A DNA stretch of 64,000 nucleotides. Origin: Prochlorococcus sp. AG-686-J21 (GTDB lineage Bacteria > Cyanobacteriota > Cyanobacteriia > PCC-6307 > Cyanobiaceae). The notes below the pieces were generated by a model. That model saw nothing but the letters and a program-made list of their open reading frames with translations. It made no database searches and was not told where the DNA came from. This document shows, piece after piece, positions 40,311 to 49,793 of this stretch (position 1 is the first letter of the stretch; each line of letters begins with the position of its first letter). The translations under genes and the position numbers were made by a program. The stretch spans positions 1 to 64,000 of the forward strand of contig QCVS01000003.1 in assembly GCA_003210285.1 (NCBI GenBank), in the 5' to 3' direction.

Positions 40311-41540
40311 ATGAATAACATCTTGAGTTGGGCCGATTTAAGTAAATTCAAAATTGATGATATTGATAGAGTTAATGGAATAAATAATTCTTATTCAAAC
40401 TTAAGATTATTTGGTCATAGTGAAAAAGAAGTCGAGCTGATTTTATATAGAGATCGACATTCTTGGTGCCCTTACTGTCAAAAGATATGGTTATGGCTTG
40501 AATTCAAAAGAATTCCTTACAAAGTGAAGAAAATAAATATGTTTTGTTATGGGCAAAAAGAAAAGTGGTATCTCAACAAAGTGAGCTCGGGTAAATTACC
40601 TGCAATAGAATTAAATGGGAAGATCATAACTGAAAGTGATAAAATAATAACTTTTTTAGAAAATGAATTTGGGACACTTGGTTCTTCTCTCTTATCAAAT
40701 GATATTCAAGAAGCTAGACAGTTAGAAAGAGAAATTTTCAGATCATGGTGTAATTGGCTTTGCAGAAAAAGTTTTAGTTATCTAGATGAATCCTTTCGAA
40801 AAAATAAATTTAGAGAATCTATTTACAAATTAGAAAAAATATTAAGCATATCCAAAACAGGATTTATTGATTCGCCAATATATGATTCAGAAAAATTAGA
40901 GCCAGGCACTGGAGACATAATTTTCATTCCTTATATTGAAAGAATGAACGCTTCCTTAATTTATTATAAGGGGTTCAATTTAAGAAATAATTATCCTTTT
41001 ATTGATAGATGGCTAACCCTTTTTGAAAATTTGAGTACATATAGAGGCACTCAAGGTGATTTCCATACACATTCCCATGATCTCCCTCCTCAAATGGGTG
41101 GTTGCTTTAAGGAGGTTAACGATCAACAAATTTCCTTTTCTAATCTAATAGATGTTGGTGAAGGACTAGGGAACTTGGAATTTAATCAAAATCTAGACTT
41201 GGATTACTACACTAAATTCGCACTTAAAAGAGTCCTAAAACATAAAGACAATATTATTAATGCTAATCCTTATGAAAAAGACTTATTTGAGGAATCATTA
41301 AGGTTTGCTCTTACCTTTATGATTACATCTGAAATTAATGAATTTCAAAGCAAGGCAGTTGTATCTATCAACTACTTAAAAAATAGAATTTCTGTGCCAA
41401 GAGATATGCCTTTAATTTCTGCAAGAATATTAAGACAATCTTTAAATAAAATTGAGTCTAATAGTGTTAATTCCAAAATTGATAAGATACCAGAAAAAGA
41501 TAGATATGATCAAGATCCTGCCAAATTTATTTTGAATTAA
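40311..41540 (+). CDS. Glutathione S-transferase-like protein with long C-terminal extension
   Basis: 409 residues, nearly twice the usual GST length. The N-terminal thioredoxin-fold domain has a glutaredoxin-like CPYC at 53-56 (HSWCPYCQKIW) and the conserved cis-proline and acid pair (GKLPAIELNGKIITES). An all-helical GST C-domain follows. The last 150 or so residues (after TYRGTQGDFHTHSHDLPPQ) match nothing I recognise and are helical. Divergent from gor. The CPYC suggests thiol-transferase (omega/xi-like) chemistry rather than conjugation; this is inference. Confidence 0.82.
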   Translation: MNNILSWADLSKFKIDDIDRVNGINNSYSNLRLFGHSEKEVELILYRDRHSWCPYCQKIWLWLEFKRIPYKVKKINMFCYGQKEKWYLNKVSSGKLPAIELNGKIITESDKIITFLENEFGTLGSSLLSNDIQEARQLEREIFRSWCNWLCRKSFSYLDESFRKNKFRESIYKLEKILSISKTGFIDSPIYDSEKLEPGTGDIIFIPYIERMNASLIYYKGFNLRNNYPFIDRWLTLFENLSTYRGTQGDFHTHSHDLPPQMGGCFKEVNDQQISFSNLIDVGEGLGNLEFNQNLDLDYYTKFALKRVLKHKDNIINANPYEKDLFEESLRFALTFMITSEINEFQSKAVVSINYLKNRISVPRDMPLISARILRQSLNKIESNSVNSKIDKIPEKDRYDQDPAKFILN

Positions 41541-41543
41541 AAA

Positions 41544-42935
41544 TTATAAATTTTTTCTTGAATCAATTTGAAGTAAATCTTTTATTTTTTGAACTTGACT
41601 GGCAACATTTGGATCACTTGACAATTTTTTTTCCACTTGATCGATAGCATACATAACCGTTGTATGGTCTTTACCTCCAAATTCATCTCCAATTTTAGGT
41701 AAGCTTAGATTAGTTCCTTGTCTCATGAGATACATGCCTATTTGCCTTGCCTGGCTAACTGGCTTTCTTCTACTTGAACTAACTAATTCTTCAGCTGAAA
41801 CTTCAAAGAATTCTGAGACTTTTTTAATTACCTGTTTAGGAGTCACTACTACACCGACACTGTTTGGATCAAGCATTGGAGCAATTGATTGAACTGTCAT
41901 AGGTAATCCAGTAATTGAAGCAAAAGCCACTGCCCTAGTAAAGGCTCCCTCTAATTCTCGAATATTTGAGGAAAATCTTCCTGCAATAAATTGAATCAAA
42001 TCTCTAGGAAGATTCATTCGTTCTTGTTCAGCTTTTTTCTGCAGAATCGCCATTCTTGTTTCTATATCAGGAGGTTGAATATCTGCTATTAACCCCATTG
42101 AAAATCTAGAGATTAGCCTTTCTTGTAGTTTAGGTATTTGACTAGGAGGCCTATCACTTGCAATAACGATTTGTTTGCCCGCTTCATATAAAGCATTGAA
42201 AGTATTAAAAAATTCTTCTTGTGTATATTCCTTGCCCTCTAAGAATTGAATATCGTCAATTAATAAAAGATCTACCGATCTATATTTATTTTTAAAAGCA
42301 TGCATTCCATCTTTTCTAATAGATTGAATTAAATCACTGCTGAAAGTTTCAGTTGAGACATATAAAACTTTCGCTTCTGGATCAATTTCTACTCGATAAT
42401 GACCAACAGCTTGCATCAAGTGAGTCTTTCCGAGGCCAACACCACCACAAATAAATAAGGGATTAAATTCTCTTCCTGGAGATTCTGCTACTGCTAAAGC
42501 TGCGGCATGGGCCATTCGACTATTAGGACCTACAACAAATCTTTTAAAAACATAACGTGTATTTAAAGAATGAGATTTTTTTGATCTATTAATTAAATTA
42601 TTACCCTGACTTGTCGAAAATGATTTTGACTGAGAATTAATATTTTGAAGGTTAAAAGAATCAGGAGTATTTGAATTGTTATTAATATTAGTTTCAGACT
42701 TAAAAACTACTTTTACATTATGTCCACAAATTTCTTCTGCAGCTTTTTCAATAGATTCACTATAATTTTTTCTTAGCCAATCACTTGTAAAGTTATTTGG
42801 AGTAATTAAAGTTAACAAGCCATTTTCAAAACAATTAAATTTAGCCGGCCTTATCCAAGTTTCGAAAGAAGGCTTGCTTAAATTCTTTTGAAGTAATAGT
42901 TGAACTTCTGCCCAAATAGGATTGGCTGCTTGCAC
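41544..42935 (-). CDS. dnaA: Chromosomal replication initiator protein DnaA
   Basis: 463 residues. An N-terminal domain I is followed by a low-complexity Asn/Ser linker (about 85-125). The AAA+ core has P-loop GGVGLGKT at 164-171 and Walker [11 protein letters not shown]. The C-terminal helix-turn-helix carries the signature [12 protein letters not shown]. No cluster of DnaA boxes is visible in the 171 bp upstream, in keeping with cyanobacteria in which dnaA and the origin are separate. Its end is 3 bp from the end of the convergent GST gene. Confidence 0.97.
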   Translation of the reverse strand: MQAANPIWAEVQLLLQKNLSKPSFETWIRPAKFNCFENGLLTLITPNNFTSDWLRKNYSESIEKAAEEICGHNVKVVFKSETNINNNSNTPDSFNLQNINSQSKSFSTSQGNNLINRSKKSHSLNTRYVFKRFVVGPNSRMAHAAALAVAESPGREFNPLFICGGVGLGKTHLMQAVGHYRVEIDPEAKVLYVSTETFSSDLIQSIRKDGMHAFKNKYRSVDLLLIDDIQFLEGKEYTQEEFFNTFNALYEAGKQIVIASDRPPSQIPKLQERLISRFSMGLIADIQPPDIETRMAILQKKAEQERMNLPRDLIQFIAGRFSSNIRELEGAFTRAVAFASITGLPMTVQSIAPMLDPNSVGVVVTPKQVIKKVSEFFEVSAEELVSSSRRKPVSQARQIGMYLMRQGTNLSLPKIGDEFGGKDHTTVMYAIDQVEKKLSSDPNVASQVQKIKDLLQIDSRKNL

Positions 42936-43106
42936 TAAATTTATTCAATAGATATCTAATCTAGTGGGAATTTATTAATTGGTCATTCTCAAATCACAAG
43001 ATCATGATAAATTTAAAATTTATTAACAATGCAGATTATAAATTTTAAAAAGTGAAATCTATTAATTGTCCAAACCTTATAATAATTACAACCTGTTTAT
43101 GTTTTA

Positions 43107-43739
43107 TTGGATAAAGCACTACTCATAGTGATGGCTAAGTGGCATGCTTATGGTCGTTGTAAAAATAGATTATCAAAAGATATAGGGAAAATTAGTTCTG
43201 CAAAAGTGCAGAGAGAAATGACAGAGCATACTGTTTCGGTTGCTAAATTTCTGGAGAAAAAAGGTTTGATTGATATTTCCTTAGCCATATCTGGACTAGG
43301 ATTCAAAAATAGTAAAAGGTGGAGTAATGAATTAGGAGTTAAAAACTTTAATTTACAAGGGAGAGGATGTTTAGGAGAAAAGATGAAAAGGCAAATTCTC
43401 ATAAATAAAAAAATTAGTTTAAAAAAACCAAAAAATATTATTTTTATAGGAACTGATCTTCCAGATTTTTGTCATATTGATTTATTAAATACTCTTTCAA
43501 AACTAAAAAAAAATGATCTGATTTTGGGCCCCTCAAATGACGGAGGATATTGGCTTATTGCTTTTTCTGAAAGATTATTATCTGCTGATTTATATTTACC
43601 CTTTATAAAAGTAAAATGGGGTAGAGAAGATGTCCTTGAACAAACTATTAAAAACTTTTCTTCAATGGACTTAAAATATGACTTCCTTCATAGAAAAATA
43701 GATATTGATACAATAATAGATATCGAAAAAAGGGAATAA
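43107..43739 (+). CDS. TIGR04282-type glycosyltransferase (DUF2064, arsenosugar-type)
   Basis: 210 residues with an N-terminal nucleotide-binding pattern LLIVMAKWHAYGRCKNRLS, typical of TIGR04282/DUF2064, then GTDLPDF (metal-binding region) and GPSNDGGYWLIAF. Members pair with TIGR04283 and are linked to arsenosugar synthesis in other bacteria. The start is TTG at 43107, since the nearby ATG at 43099 is out of frame. The partner gene follows after 5 bp. The family is firm; the arsenic role here is inference. Confidence 0.83.
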   Translation: MDKALLIVMAKWHAYGRCKNRLSKDIGKISSAKVQREMTEHTVSVAKFLEKKGLIDISLAISGLGFKNSKRWSNELGVKNFNLQGRGCLGEKMKRQILINKKISLKKPKNIIFIGTDLPDFCHIDLLNTLSKLKKNDLILGPSNDGGYWLIAFSERLLSADLYLPFIKVKWGREDVLEQTIKNFSSMDLKYDFLHRKIDIDTIIDIEKRE

Positions 43740-43744
43740 TTAAA

Positions 43745-44428
43745 TTGCCTAAAATCTCAATTATTATTCCAACGTATAACGAATCTCAACACTTACCATT
43801 GCTTCTCTCGGATTTATCAATTTCTAATGATGAAGCTGAAATTATAATCGTAGATTGCAATAGTGATGATAAAACTAAAGAAATAGGAAAGTTATATGGA
43901 TCAAAGATATATAAATCAAAAAAAAAGAACAGAGGGTTGCAATTAAATATTGGAGCAAAAAAGGCTAGAGGAAAATGGTTAATTTTCATACATGCCGATT
44001 CTAGGATTAGACAAGGTTGGTTTAAAAAATTGAATTCAGTTACTAGATACGATGAAAATTCTGTTTGTTTTTTTAAATTCAAGATTAACAATAAAAAAAT
44101 TATTTATAGATTTCTTGAAATACTTGTAAATCTTAGAAGCTACATCTTCAAAGACCCGTATGGAGATCAAGGACTCTTAATTAAAAGGGAAACATATTTT
44201 AAAAATAATGGTTATCGAAAAATACCTTTGATGGAGGATTTAGATTTTATAAAAAGATTAAAGAATAAGGTAACTTTAAAAATGTTAACTATTCCAATTT
44301 ATACAAGTAGTAGAAAGTGGGAAAAAACTAATATTATTTTTCAAGCATTCAAGAATTGGAGTTATAGGAAAAGATGGTTAAGAGGGGAGTCAATAAAATC
44401 TTTACATAATGATTATTATAAAAAATAA
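43745..44428 (+). CDS. TIGR04283-type family 2 glycosyltransferase (arsenosugar-type)
   Basis: 227 residues. The GT2 fold is shown by ISIIIPTYNES at the N-terminus, IIVDCNSDDKT, the DxD-like FIHADSRI and the acceptor region DPYGDQGLLIKRE. The start is TTG at 43745. Paired with the preceding TIGR04282 gene as one operon. No ArsM-type methyltransferase is seen in the window, so the product may or may not be an arsenosugar. It ends one base from the convergent GNAT gene. Confidence 0.83.
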   Translation: MPKISIIIPTYNESQHLPLLLSDLSISNDEAEIIIVDCNSDDKTKEIGKLYGSKIYKSKKKNRGLQLNIGAKKARGKWLIFIHADSRIRQGWFKKLNSVTRYDENSVCFFKFKINNKKIIYRFLEILVNLRSYIFKDPYGDQGLLIKRETYFKNNGYRKIPLMEDLDFIKRLKNKVTLKMLTIPIYTSSRKWEKTNIIFQAFKNWSYRKRWLRGESIKSLHNDYYKK

Positions 44429-44429
44429 A

Positions 44430-44960
44430 TTAATTTGCATACCAAAAAGCACATTTTGAACCTTTTGGTTCTAATACCCAACCCTGCCTTTTATAAAATG
44501 AAACAACCTCGGCATCAGCGAATAAAGTAACCTTTGATATTCCGATTTTTTTTAATTCTTGCAATATATATTTCATTAATTCTTTGCCTAAACCAAGTCC
44601 TTGATAAACAGGATTTACAGCAACATCCCATATAGTTGCCTCAATAATTCCGTCCCCAGTACATCTAGCGAAACCTACAAGCCTAGGGAATTTTTCATCA
44701 TGTCGCCATAACCCAACTACTAAAATACTAAATTCCAAAGCTCTTTTAACTCTCCTTATTGGCCTCCTACTCCATCCTACAGTCTGCAAAAGTTGATCTA
44801 ACTCAATAAGATCAAACTGCTTTACCTTACTACAAACAAAAATCTCTTTTTTCTCTTGATGGCTGAATTCATAAGAATCTAAACCATAATATTTAATCAG
44901 CTCATCTTGAGAAAGAGTATTTGTTTTCTTAATTGATGCCCCTTTGTTTCTAAAAATCAT
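44430..44960 (-). CDS. GNAT family N-acetyltransferase
   Basis: 176 residues. The acetyl-CoA motif VNPVYQGLGLGKELMKYIL (QxxGxG) is intact, with the downstream strand KVTLFADAEVVSFYKRQGW. The first 60 residues are extra and uncharacterised. The substrate is unknown. Its ATG lies immediately after the ABC exporter stop, indicating cotranscription. Confidence 0.85.
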   Translation of the reverse strand: MIFRNKGASIKKTNTLSQDELIKYYGLDSYEFSHQEKKEIFVCSKVKQFDLIELDQLLQTVGWSRRPIRRVKRALEFSILVVGLWRHDEKFPRLVGFARCTGDGIIEATIWDVAVNPVYQGLGLGKELMKYILQELKKIGISKVTLFADAEVVSFYKRQGWVLEPKGSKCAFWYAN

Positions 44961-46757
44961 TTAAAAGCTAGCAAATCCTTTTTCTTGAAGCTCGGAAAGT
45001 TGGAAATATAATCCTTTTTTGAGTCTTAGCTCTCTATGATTTCCTTCTTCAATTAAAGCTCCCCCTTTTAAGACTAATATCTTATCAGATTTCTCAATAG
45101 TAGCTAATCTATGCGCAATCACTAATGCCGTTCTTTTATTCAATATCCTTTCAAGATCATTTTGCAAGGTCGCTTCTGTAGATGGATCCATAAATGCAGT
45201 AGCTTCATCCATTATCAAGATAATTGGATTTCTTATAGCTACCCTAGCTACTGAAAGAAGTTGTCTTTCTCCGGAGGAAAGATTACCTCCTCTCTCTCTA
45301 AGATAAGTATTCAAACCATCAGGTAACTTTTTCAATAAAGTATTTAAGCCAAGCTCTCTACAAATATTTTCTAAGTCTTGTTTACTAATATCGGTGCTTA
45401 ATTTTAAGTTTTCTGCAACATCACCACTAAAAATAAAAGTATCTTGTAGCACGACACCAAGCATATTTCTAAGTCTTGCTATTGGTATATCCTTAATATC
45501 TACATCATCTATCAAAATCTGGCCTTCTTGAGGCTCATATAGTCTACATAACAACCTTATTATGGTTGTTTTACCAGAACCAGTTGGGCCAACAAAAGCT
45601 ACATGTTCCCCTGGATTAACTAAAAATGATAGATCTTTTATTACATGTTCGCCCTCGTTATAGAAAAAGTTGACATTCCGAAATTCAATTTTCCCTTTAA
45701 ATTTATAATCCTTAGTTAAAATTCCTCCTGAAAGTTGTTGAGAAGAAATAGAGTCTTTAATCTCAATTTCTTCATCTAACAATTCATTAATTCTTTCTAC
45801 AGCCGTAAGTCCTCCTTGAATCTGTGTAAATCTTTCTGCTAGCTGTCTTAAAGGCTCAAATAGTCTTTGGGAGTAAAGAATAAAAGTTGTTAATGTTCCT
45901 AAACCAATATTACCCGAAGTTACTAAATACCCTCCCACAGCCAATACTAGTGATACTGCTGCTAAGGATATCCATTCTATAAAAGCAGATATACTACTAT
46001 CGTAAAAAATGGTCCCATTAACTGCTTTCTGGTACGCAATACCGGTACTAGAAAATTTCCTACTATTGAATAACTCTCTCCTAAACATTTGAACTACCTC
46101 TAAACCTTGAAGATTCTCTTGAAAGTCAGAGTTAAGTTGAGACAATTCTTCTCTTACTTGATAATTTGCTTTTCTATAGCGTTTTTGAAGCCAAATAATA
46201 AAATATGAAACCGGAATTTGAGTTAAAAGAAGCAAAGTTGCCAGCCCTTTATCGATAGAAAGCATTGTTAATGAAATGACTATAAGACTAACAAAATCAG
46301 CAATGACTCCAACTGCTCCACTGCCAAAAACCTCAGCCAAGGCATCCACATCATTGGTAAGTCTTGTAAGCAATTTACCGACAGGCATCTTATCGTGATA
46401 CCTAAGAGAAAGAGAAATAGAATGTTCGAAAAGTTCTCTTCTAATCCTTGCTGTTAATCTTTGTCCAACCGATTGAATATTATAAGATTGATATCCTTGC
46501 AAAACTAATCGAAAAAGAACAGTTATAAACAAAGTGATAATAATTATATTTATTGATTGCCCAAAGAAGGTTTTACTTAACCATACATCTGTGCTCTCAT
46601 TTTTTAAGATTGTTATCGCTTGACCAACCAATAATGGTTGGATAGCCCCTGCAAAAGAAACAGGTAATAAGACTATTAAAATAAGATAAATAGTTTTTTT
46701 ATCTTTAGTTAAATATCTACCTAATTTTTTGATTCTATCAAAATCATTCAAAAACAT
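44961..46757 (-). CDS. ABC exporter, fused permease and ATPase (MsbA/MDR-like half-transporter)
   Basis: 598 residues. Six N-terminal transmembrane helices (about 15-320) carry the coupling sequence RRELFEHSISLSLRYHDKMP. The ATPase domain has Walker A GPTGSGKT near 390, signature LSSGERQ and Walker B ILIMDEAT. It would act as a homodimer or with another half-transporter to export a lipid or other hydrophobic compound. It sits between hisG (4 bp) and the GNAT gene (immediately adjacent), so it is probably cotranscribed with both. Substrate unknown. Confidence 0.92.
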   Translation of the reverse strand: MFLNDFDRIKKLGRYLTKDKKTIYLILIVLLPVSFAGAIQPLLVGQAITILKNESTDVWLSKTFFGQSINIIIITLFITVLFRLVLQGYQSYNIQSVGQRLTARIRRELFEHSISLSLRYHDKMPVGKLLTRLTNDVDALAEVFGSGAVGVIADFVSLIVISLTMLSIDKGLATLLLLTQIPVSYFIIWLQKRYRKANYQVREELSQLNSDFQENLQGLEVVQMFRRELFNSRKFSSTGIAYQKAVNGTIFYDSSISAFIEWISLAAVSLVLAVGGYLVTSGNIGLGTLTTFILYSQRLFEPLRQLAERFTQIQGGLTAVERINELLDEEIEIKDSISSQQLSGGILTKDYKFKGKIEFRNVNFFYNEGEHVIKDLSFLVNPGEHVAFVGPTGSGKTTIIRLLCRLYEPQEGQILIDDVDIKDIPIARLRNMLGVVLQDTFIFSGDVAENLKLSTDISKQDLENICRELGLNTLLKKLPDGLNTYLRERGGNLSSGERQLLSVARVAIRNPIILIMDEATAFMDPSTEATLQNDLERILNKRTALVIAHRLATIEKSDKILVLKGGALIEEGNHRELRLKKGLYFQLSELQEKGFASF

Positions 46758-46761
46758 TATT

Positions 46762-47409
46762 TTAAATATTTAATATGCCTTTAGAAGATTCTATTGATAA
46801 AATTACATCTCGGAGAGGATTGCTATCTAATCTTAGAGAGAGAGGATTAGCTATTAACCTTGCAGTTGAATAAAAAAGATCGTCAATTTTACATAAACCG
46901 TTTTCTTTAAGAGTTTTACCTGTTGCTACCAAATCTACTATGGCTTCTGCCATTCCAGTAATAGGGCCAAGCTCTACTGAGCCAGTTAAATGAACAATCT
47001 CAACTGGTATATTTAAATCATCAAAATAGGCTCTTGCAGTTTTTGTGAATTTACTTGCCACTTTACAATTAGCGGGGAGATCCGTAGGTTTTGAATAATT
47101 ACTATTATTTTTTACCGCAAGTGACATGTGACATCCACCAAACTCTAAATCAAGCAACTTTGCAACTTTCAATTCTGATTCCTGTAATACGTCATAGCCT
47201 ACAATTCCTAAATCTGCTTGCCCATAACTAACATAAACTGGAACATCTCCATTTCTTACCAGTAAGACTTTGGCTCGTTTACATTTCGATTCAATAGTTA
47301 ACGATCTATTATTCTCTCGCAGTGCATCAGAGAAGTTCAATCCTGCTTTTTTAAAAATTGAAATTGAATCTTCTAACAGAGCTCCTTTAGGTAAAGCTAT
47401 AGTAATCAT
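46762..47409 (-). CDS. hisG: ATP phosphoribosyltransferase (short form)
   Basis: First step of histidine synthesis. 215 residues, the short HisG form that lacks the C-terminal regulatory domain and needs HisZ. Motifs: [30 protein letters not shown], and the PRPP loop [18 protein letters not shown]. It leads a run with the ABC exporter and GNAT genes. hisZ is not in the window. Confidence 0.95.
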   Translation of the reverse strand: MITIALPKGALLEDSISIFKKAGLNFSDALRENNRSLTIESKCKRAKVLLVRNGDVPVYVSYGQADLGIVGYDVLQESELKVAKLLDLEFGGCHMSLAVKNNSNYSKPTDLPANCKVASKFTKTARAYFDDLNIPVEIVHLTGSVELGPITGMAEAIVDLVATGKTLKENGLCKIDDLFYSTARLIANPLSLRLDSNPLRDVILSIESSKGILNI

Positions 47410-47453
47410 AGATCAATTTATTTTTCAAATAATTTCTTAATTCTAAGGTAATA

Positions 47454-48194
47454 ATGGAATTTAATAAAGAGAAAAAAATAATTGGGATTAGAGTCCTAAA
47501 TGATAATGTAATTTGGCTCTGGAAAAAAAATAATTCAGCAGTAGTTATTGATCCTGCTCTTTCTAAACCTGTAATAGAATACCTAAAAACTAATAATCTC
47601 AATTTAGTAGCTATATTACAAACTCATCATCACTCAGATCATATTGGAGGGACAAGAGAGCTTATAAAAAAATGGCCAAATGTTAAAGTTATAGCCTCCT
47701 TTAAAGAAAAAGATCGTATACCATTTCAGAATTCATCCGTTAAGGATGGAGACACATTAGACTTATTAGAAGAAGAAGTTAAAGTAATCGAAGTAATAGG
47801 ACACACAAGATCTCATATCGCTTTCTACTTAAATAATAACGATCCTATTCTTTTTGTTGGTGATACTTTATTTTCAGCGGGATGTGGAAGAATCTTTGAA
47901 GGTACTTATAAGCAAATGTATAATTCTCTTAAAATAATTAAGACATTACCCAAAAACACTCTTATTTACTGTGCTCATGAATATACGAAGTCAAATCTTT
48001 TGTGGGCATTAGATCTTGAACCAGAGAATCAAAATATTAAAACTAAACTCATTGAAGTCGAAAAAAAAATTGCTTTAAAAGAACTTACAATTCCATGCCT
48101 ACTTGAAGAAGAGATGAAAATCAATCTGTTTTTGAGAGCAGATAATTTAAAAGGATTTTCTTTTTTAAGAGCAAATAAAGATTCATGGGTTTAA
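47454..48194 (+). CDS. gloB: Hydroxyacylglutathione hydrolase (glyoxalase II)
   Basis: 246 residues of the metallo-beta-lactamase fold. The binuclear metal motif is [10 protein letters not shown] (His58, His60, Asp62, His63), with further ligands in [28 protein letters not shown] and CAHEYT. It hydrolyses S-lactoylglutathione to lactate and glutathione in methylglyoxal detoxification. It is divergent from hisG across 44 bp and 24 bp upstream of ridA. Confidence 0.92.
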   Translation: MEFNKEKKIIGIRVLNDNVIWLWKKNNSAVVIDPALSKPVIEYLKTNNLNLVAILQTHHHSDHIGGTRELIKKWPNVKVIASFKEKDRIPFQNSSVKDGDTLDLLEEEVKVIEVIGHTRSHIAFYLNNNDPILFVGDTLFSAGCGRIFEGTYKQMYNSLKIIKTLPKNTLIYCAHEYTKSNLLWALDLEPENQNIKTKLIEVEKKIALKELTIPCLLEEEMKINLFLRADNLKGFSFLRANKDSWV

Positions 48195-48218
48195 ATTAAT
48201 ATAAGTATCCCAAATCAA

Positions 48219-48611
48219 ATGTCTTCAACAAAAGTAATTAAGACTTCTAATGCCCCAGAACCTGTTGGTCCTTATAACCAAGCAATCAAAGCAGGAAATT
48301 TTATTTATTGTTCGGGTCAAATTGCCATTGATCCAGTTTCAAATCAAATAAATTGCCTTGGTAATATTGAGAAAGAAACTACTCAAGTTTTAAAAAATCT
48401 TTTAGCTGTTCTTAATGCCGGAGGAGCAAGAGCAGAAGATGTAATTAAGACAACTATTTATTTAACTGATTTAAAAAATTTTAAAACTGTTAACAATATA
48501 TACAGTGATTTTTTTAAAGTAGAGAATCCACCGGCTAGAGCATGTGTAGAAGTTTCTTCTTTGCCAAAAGGCGTTTTAATAGAAATAGATTGTGTCGCTT
48601 TTCTAAATTAA
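48219..48611 (+). CDS. ridA: RidA family enamine/imine deaminase
   Basis: 130 residues, YjgF/YER057c/UK114 family. Hydrolyses reactive enamines and imines such as 2-aminoacrylate. Key Arg107 (PPARACVEV) and Glu122 (LIEIDCVA) are present, as is the N-terminal APEPVGPYNQA. It follows gloB by 24 bp; both enzymes remove reactive metabolites. Confidence 0.95.
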   Translation: MSSTKVIKTSNAPEPVGPYNQAIKAGNFIYCSGQIAIDPVSNQINCLGNIEKETTQVLKNLLAVLNAGGARAEDVIKTTIYLTDLKNFKTVNNIYSDFFKVENPPARACVEVSSLPKGVLIEIDCVAFLN

Positions 48612-48696
48612 TTTATTATTATTTAGAAATTTTAAATAAGAGCCAATTGTGCGCCATATTTGTATAGATTATTATTTAACAAAACTTCTTTGATCT

Positions 48697-48924
48697 ATGA
48701 CAGCAGCAAAGCTAAATATAGACGAACTAGAAGCAGGTTATCCTTTATTTTGTAAAGCGCTAAGGATATTAATTTTAAAAGGAAATTCACTAAAAGATAT
48801 TGAAAGGACAGTTTGTTGGGGTCATCTTGAAACATTAAATAGATGCCTTCCTGGAAGATATAAAGCCCCTACTTATTTAATGGCTCTAATCAAGAGAGAT
48901 ATAGATAAACCTAATCATTATTAG
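48697..48924 (+). CDS. Small cyanobacterial protein, DUF3136-like
   Basis: 75 residues, helical, no signal peptide. Contains ELEAGYPLFCKALRILI, RTVCWGHLETLNRCLPGRYK and ALIKRDI, which I associate with DUF3136, a small family often found next to the carboxysome locus of marine cyanobacteria. Function unknown. It ends 5 bp from the stop of the convergent pterin-dehydratase-like gene. Confidence 0.7.
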   Translation: MTAAKLNIDELEAGYPLFCKALRILILKGNSLKDIERTVCWGHLETLNRCLPGRYKAPTYLMALIKRDIDKPNHY

Positions 48925-48929
48925 GCAAA

Positions 48930-49169
48930 TTATTTTTCTGAAAAGTAATTATCTAATCTTGTAGAAAATTCTTTTTCATTACTTGGTATTTTCTCAGAAT
49001 CTAAAAAGATAGATACACTAACAAAATTCATACCAAAACTAATATTGGGATAGATATTTTTTTCTTTACATAATTCATCTATTTTTTTCAAAAATATACT
49101 AATTTTTTGATACTCTTCAAACTCAAATCTTTTTTCAATTCTTGAAGGCGACTCCCTTTGTTTCCACAT
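48930..49169 (-). CDS. Pterin-dehydratase-like protein, likely Rubisco assembly factor acRAF
   Basis: 79 residues with a pterin-4a-carbinolamine dehydratase-like core (RIEKRFEFEEYQKISIFLKKI, then NIYPNISFGMNFVSVSIFL). The catalytic HHP of true dehydratases is YPN here, so enzyme activity is unlikely. A degenerate dehydratase-like protein encoded by alpha-carboxysome loci acts as a Rubisco assembly factor (acRAF), and the position, 100 bp after csoS4B on the same strand, fits. The 100-bp gap may hold a separate promoter. Confidence 0.8.
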   Translation of the reverse strand: MWKQRESPSRIEKRFEFEEYQKISIFLKKIDELCKEKNIYPNISFGMNFVSVSIFLDSEKIPSNEKEFSTRLDNYFSEK

Positions 49170-49269
49170 AAAGACATAATTTATAACAGCAATTATTACT
49201 ATACATTTATTTGATATTTTTACTAATTATTTTGACAAATAAATCAGGACAAGCAAAAACTATAAAAGT

Positions 49270-49518
49270 CTAATTGGATTCCCAGTAATCAATAATTCCG
49301 CCAATGGTTAAATCAGTTTGAACTTCTGGATTAGGGCAAGCAAACCTAGCGGCTGAACCACTAGCTGTAAAAACCCAATTACCTTCTCTAGCTCCAACAG
49401 GATCAACTGCAACGACTTTTTTACCTTTATTATTTTCTAAAATTCTCAAATTCATGTGTCCAAGGCCAGCTACTCTCTGGGTGCAGACCATTCTTCCACA
49501 TACCTTCATTATTTCCAA
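49270..49518 (-). CDS. csoS4B: Carboxysome shell vertex protein CsoS4B
   Basis: 82 residues of the CcmL/EutN pentamer family. Forms the pentamers that cap the vertices of the icosahedral shell. The pattern MKVCGRMVCTQRVAGLGH, the AVDPVGAREGNWVF turn and SGSAARFA are diagnostic. It follows csoS4A by 5 bp and is the last of the tightly spaced csoS genes. Confidence 0.94.
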   Translation of the reverse strand: MEIMKVCGRMVCTQRVAGLGHMNLRILENNKGKKVVAVDPVGAREGNWVFTASGSAARFACPNPEVQTDLTIGGIIDYWESN

Positions 49519-49523
49519 AATTT

Positions 49524-49790
49524 CTACACCTCAATTTGTTTTGGACTATCGGGATCCCAATGATCAATAATTCCAACAATCGTTAAATCACTTGGATATG
49601 ATTTACTACCTGCAGCTTCTCTAGCCGCCGAACTACCAACACAAATAACCCAGTCACCGGGCTTACATCCAACAGCATCAACGGCAACCTTATTAGAAGA
49701 GCCATCTAAAACTACTTGAAGATGCTTATGCTCGAATCCAGGTATTCTATTTGTGGAAACAAGTGGTTTTAATACCTTACAAATAAGCAT
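49524..49790 (-). CDS. csoS4A: Carboxysome shell vertex protein CsoS4A
   Basis: 88 residues, CcmL/EutN pentamer family. Vertex protein paralogous to CsoS4B; MLICKVLKPLVSTNRIPGFEHK, AVDAVGCKPGDWVICVGSSAAREA and IVGIIDHWD are the family pattern. It starts 3 bp after csoSCA ends, so it is cotranscribed and probably translationally coupled. Confidence 0.94.
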   Translation of the reverse strand: MLICKVLKPLVSTNRIPGFEHKHLQVVLDGSSNKVAVDAVGCKPGDWVICVGSSAAREAAGSKSYPSDLTIVGIIDHWDPDSPKQIEV

Positions 49791-49793
49791 GAT

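Noticed and set aside
42936-43106. Possible replication origin next to dnaA
   Set aside because: The 171-bp region has no DnaA-box cluster; in cyanobacteria dnaA is often not adjacent to the origin.
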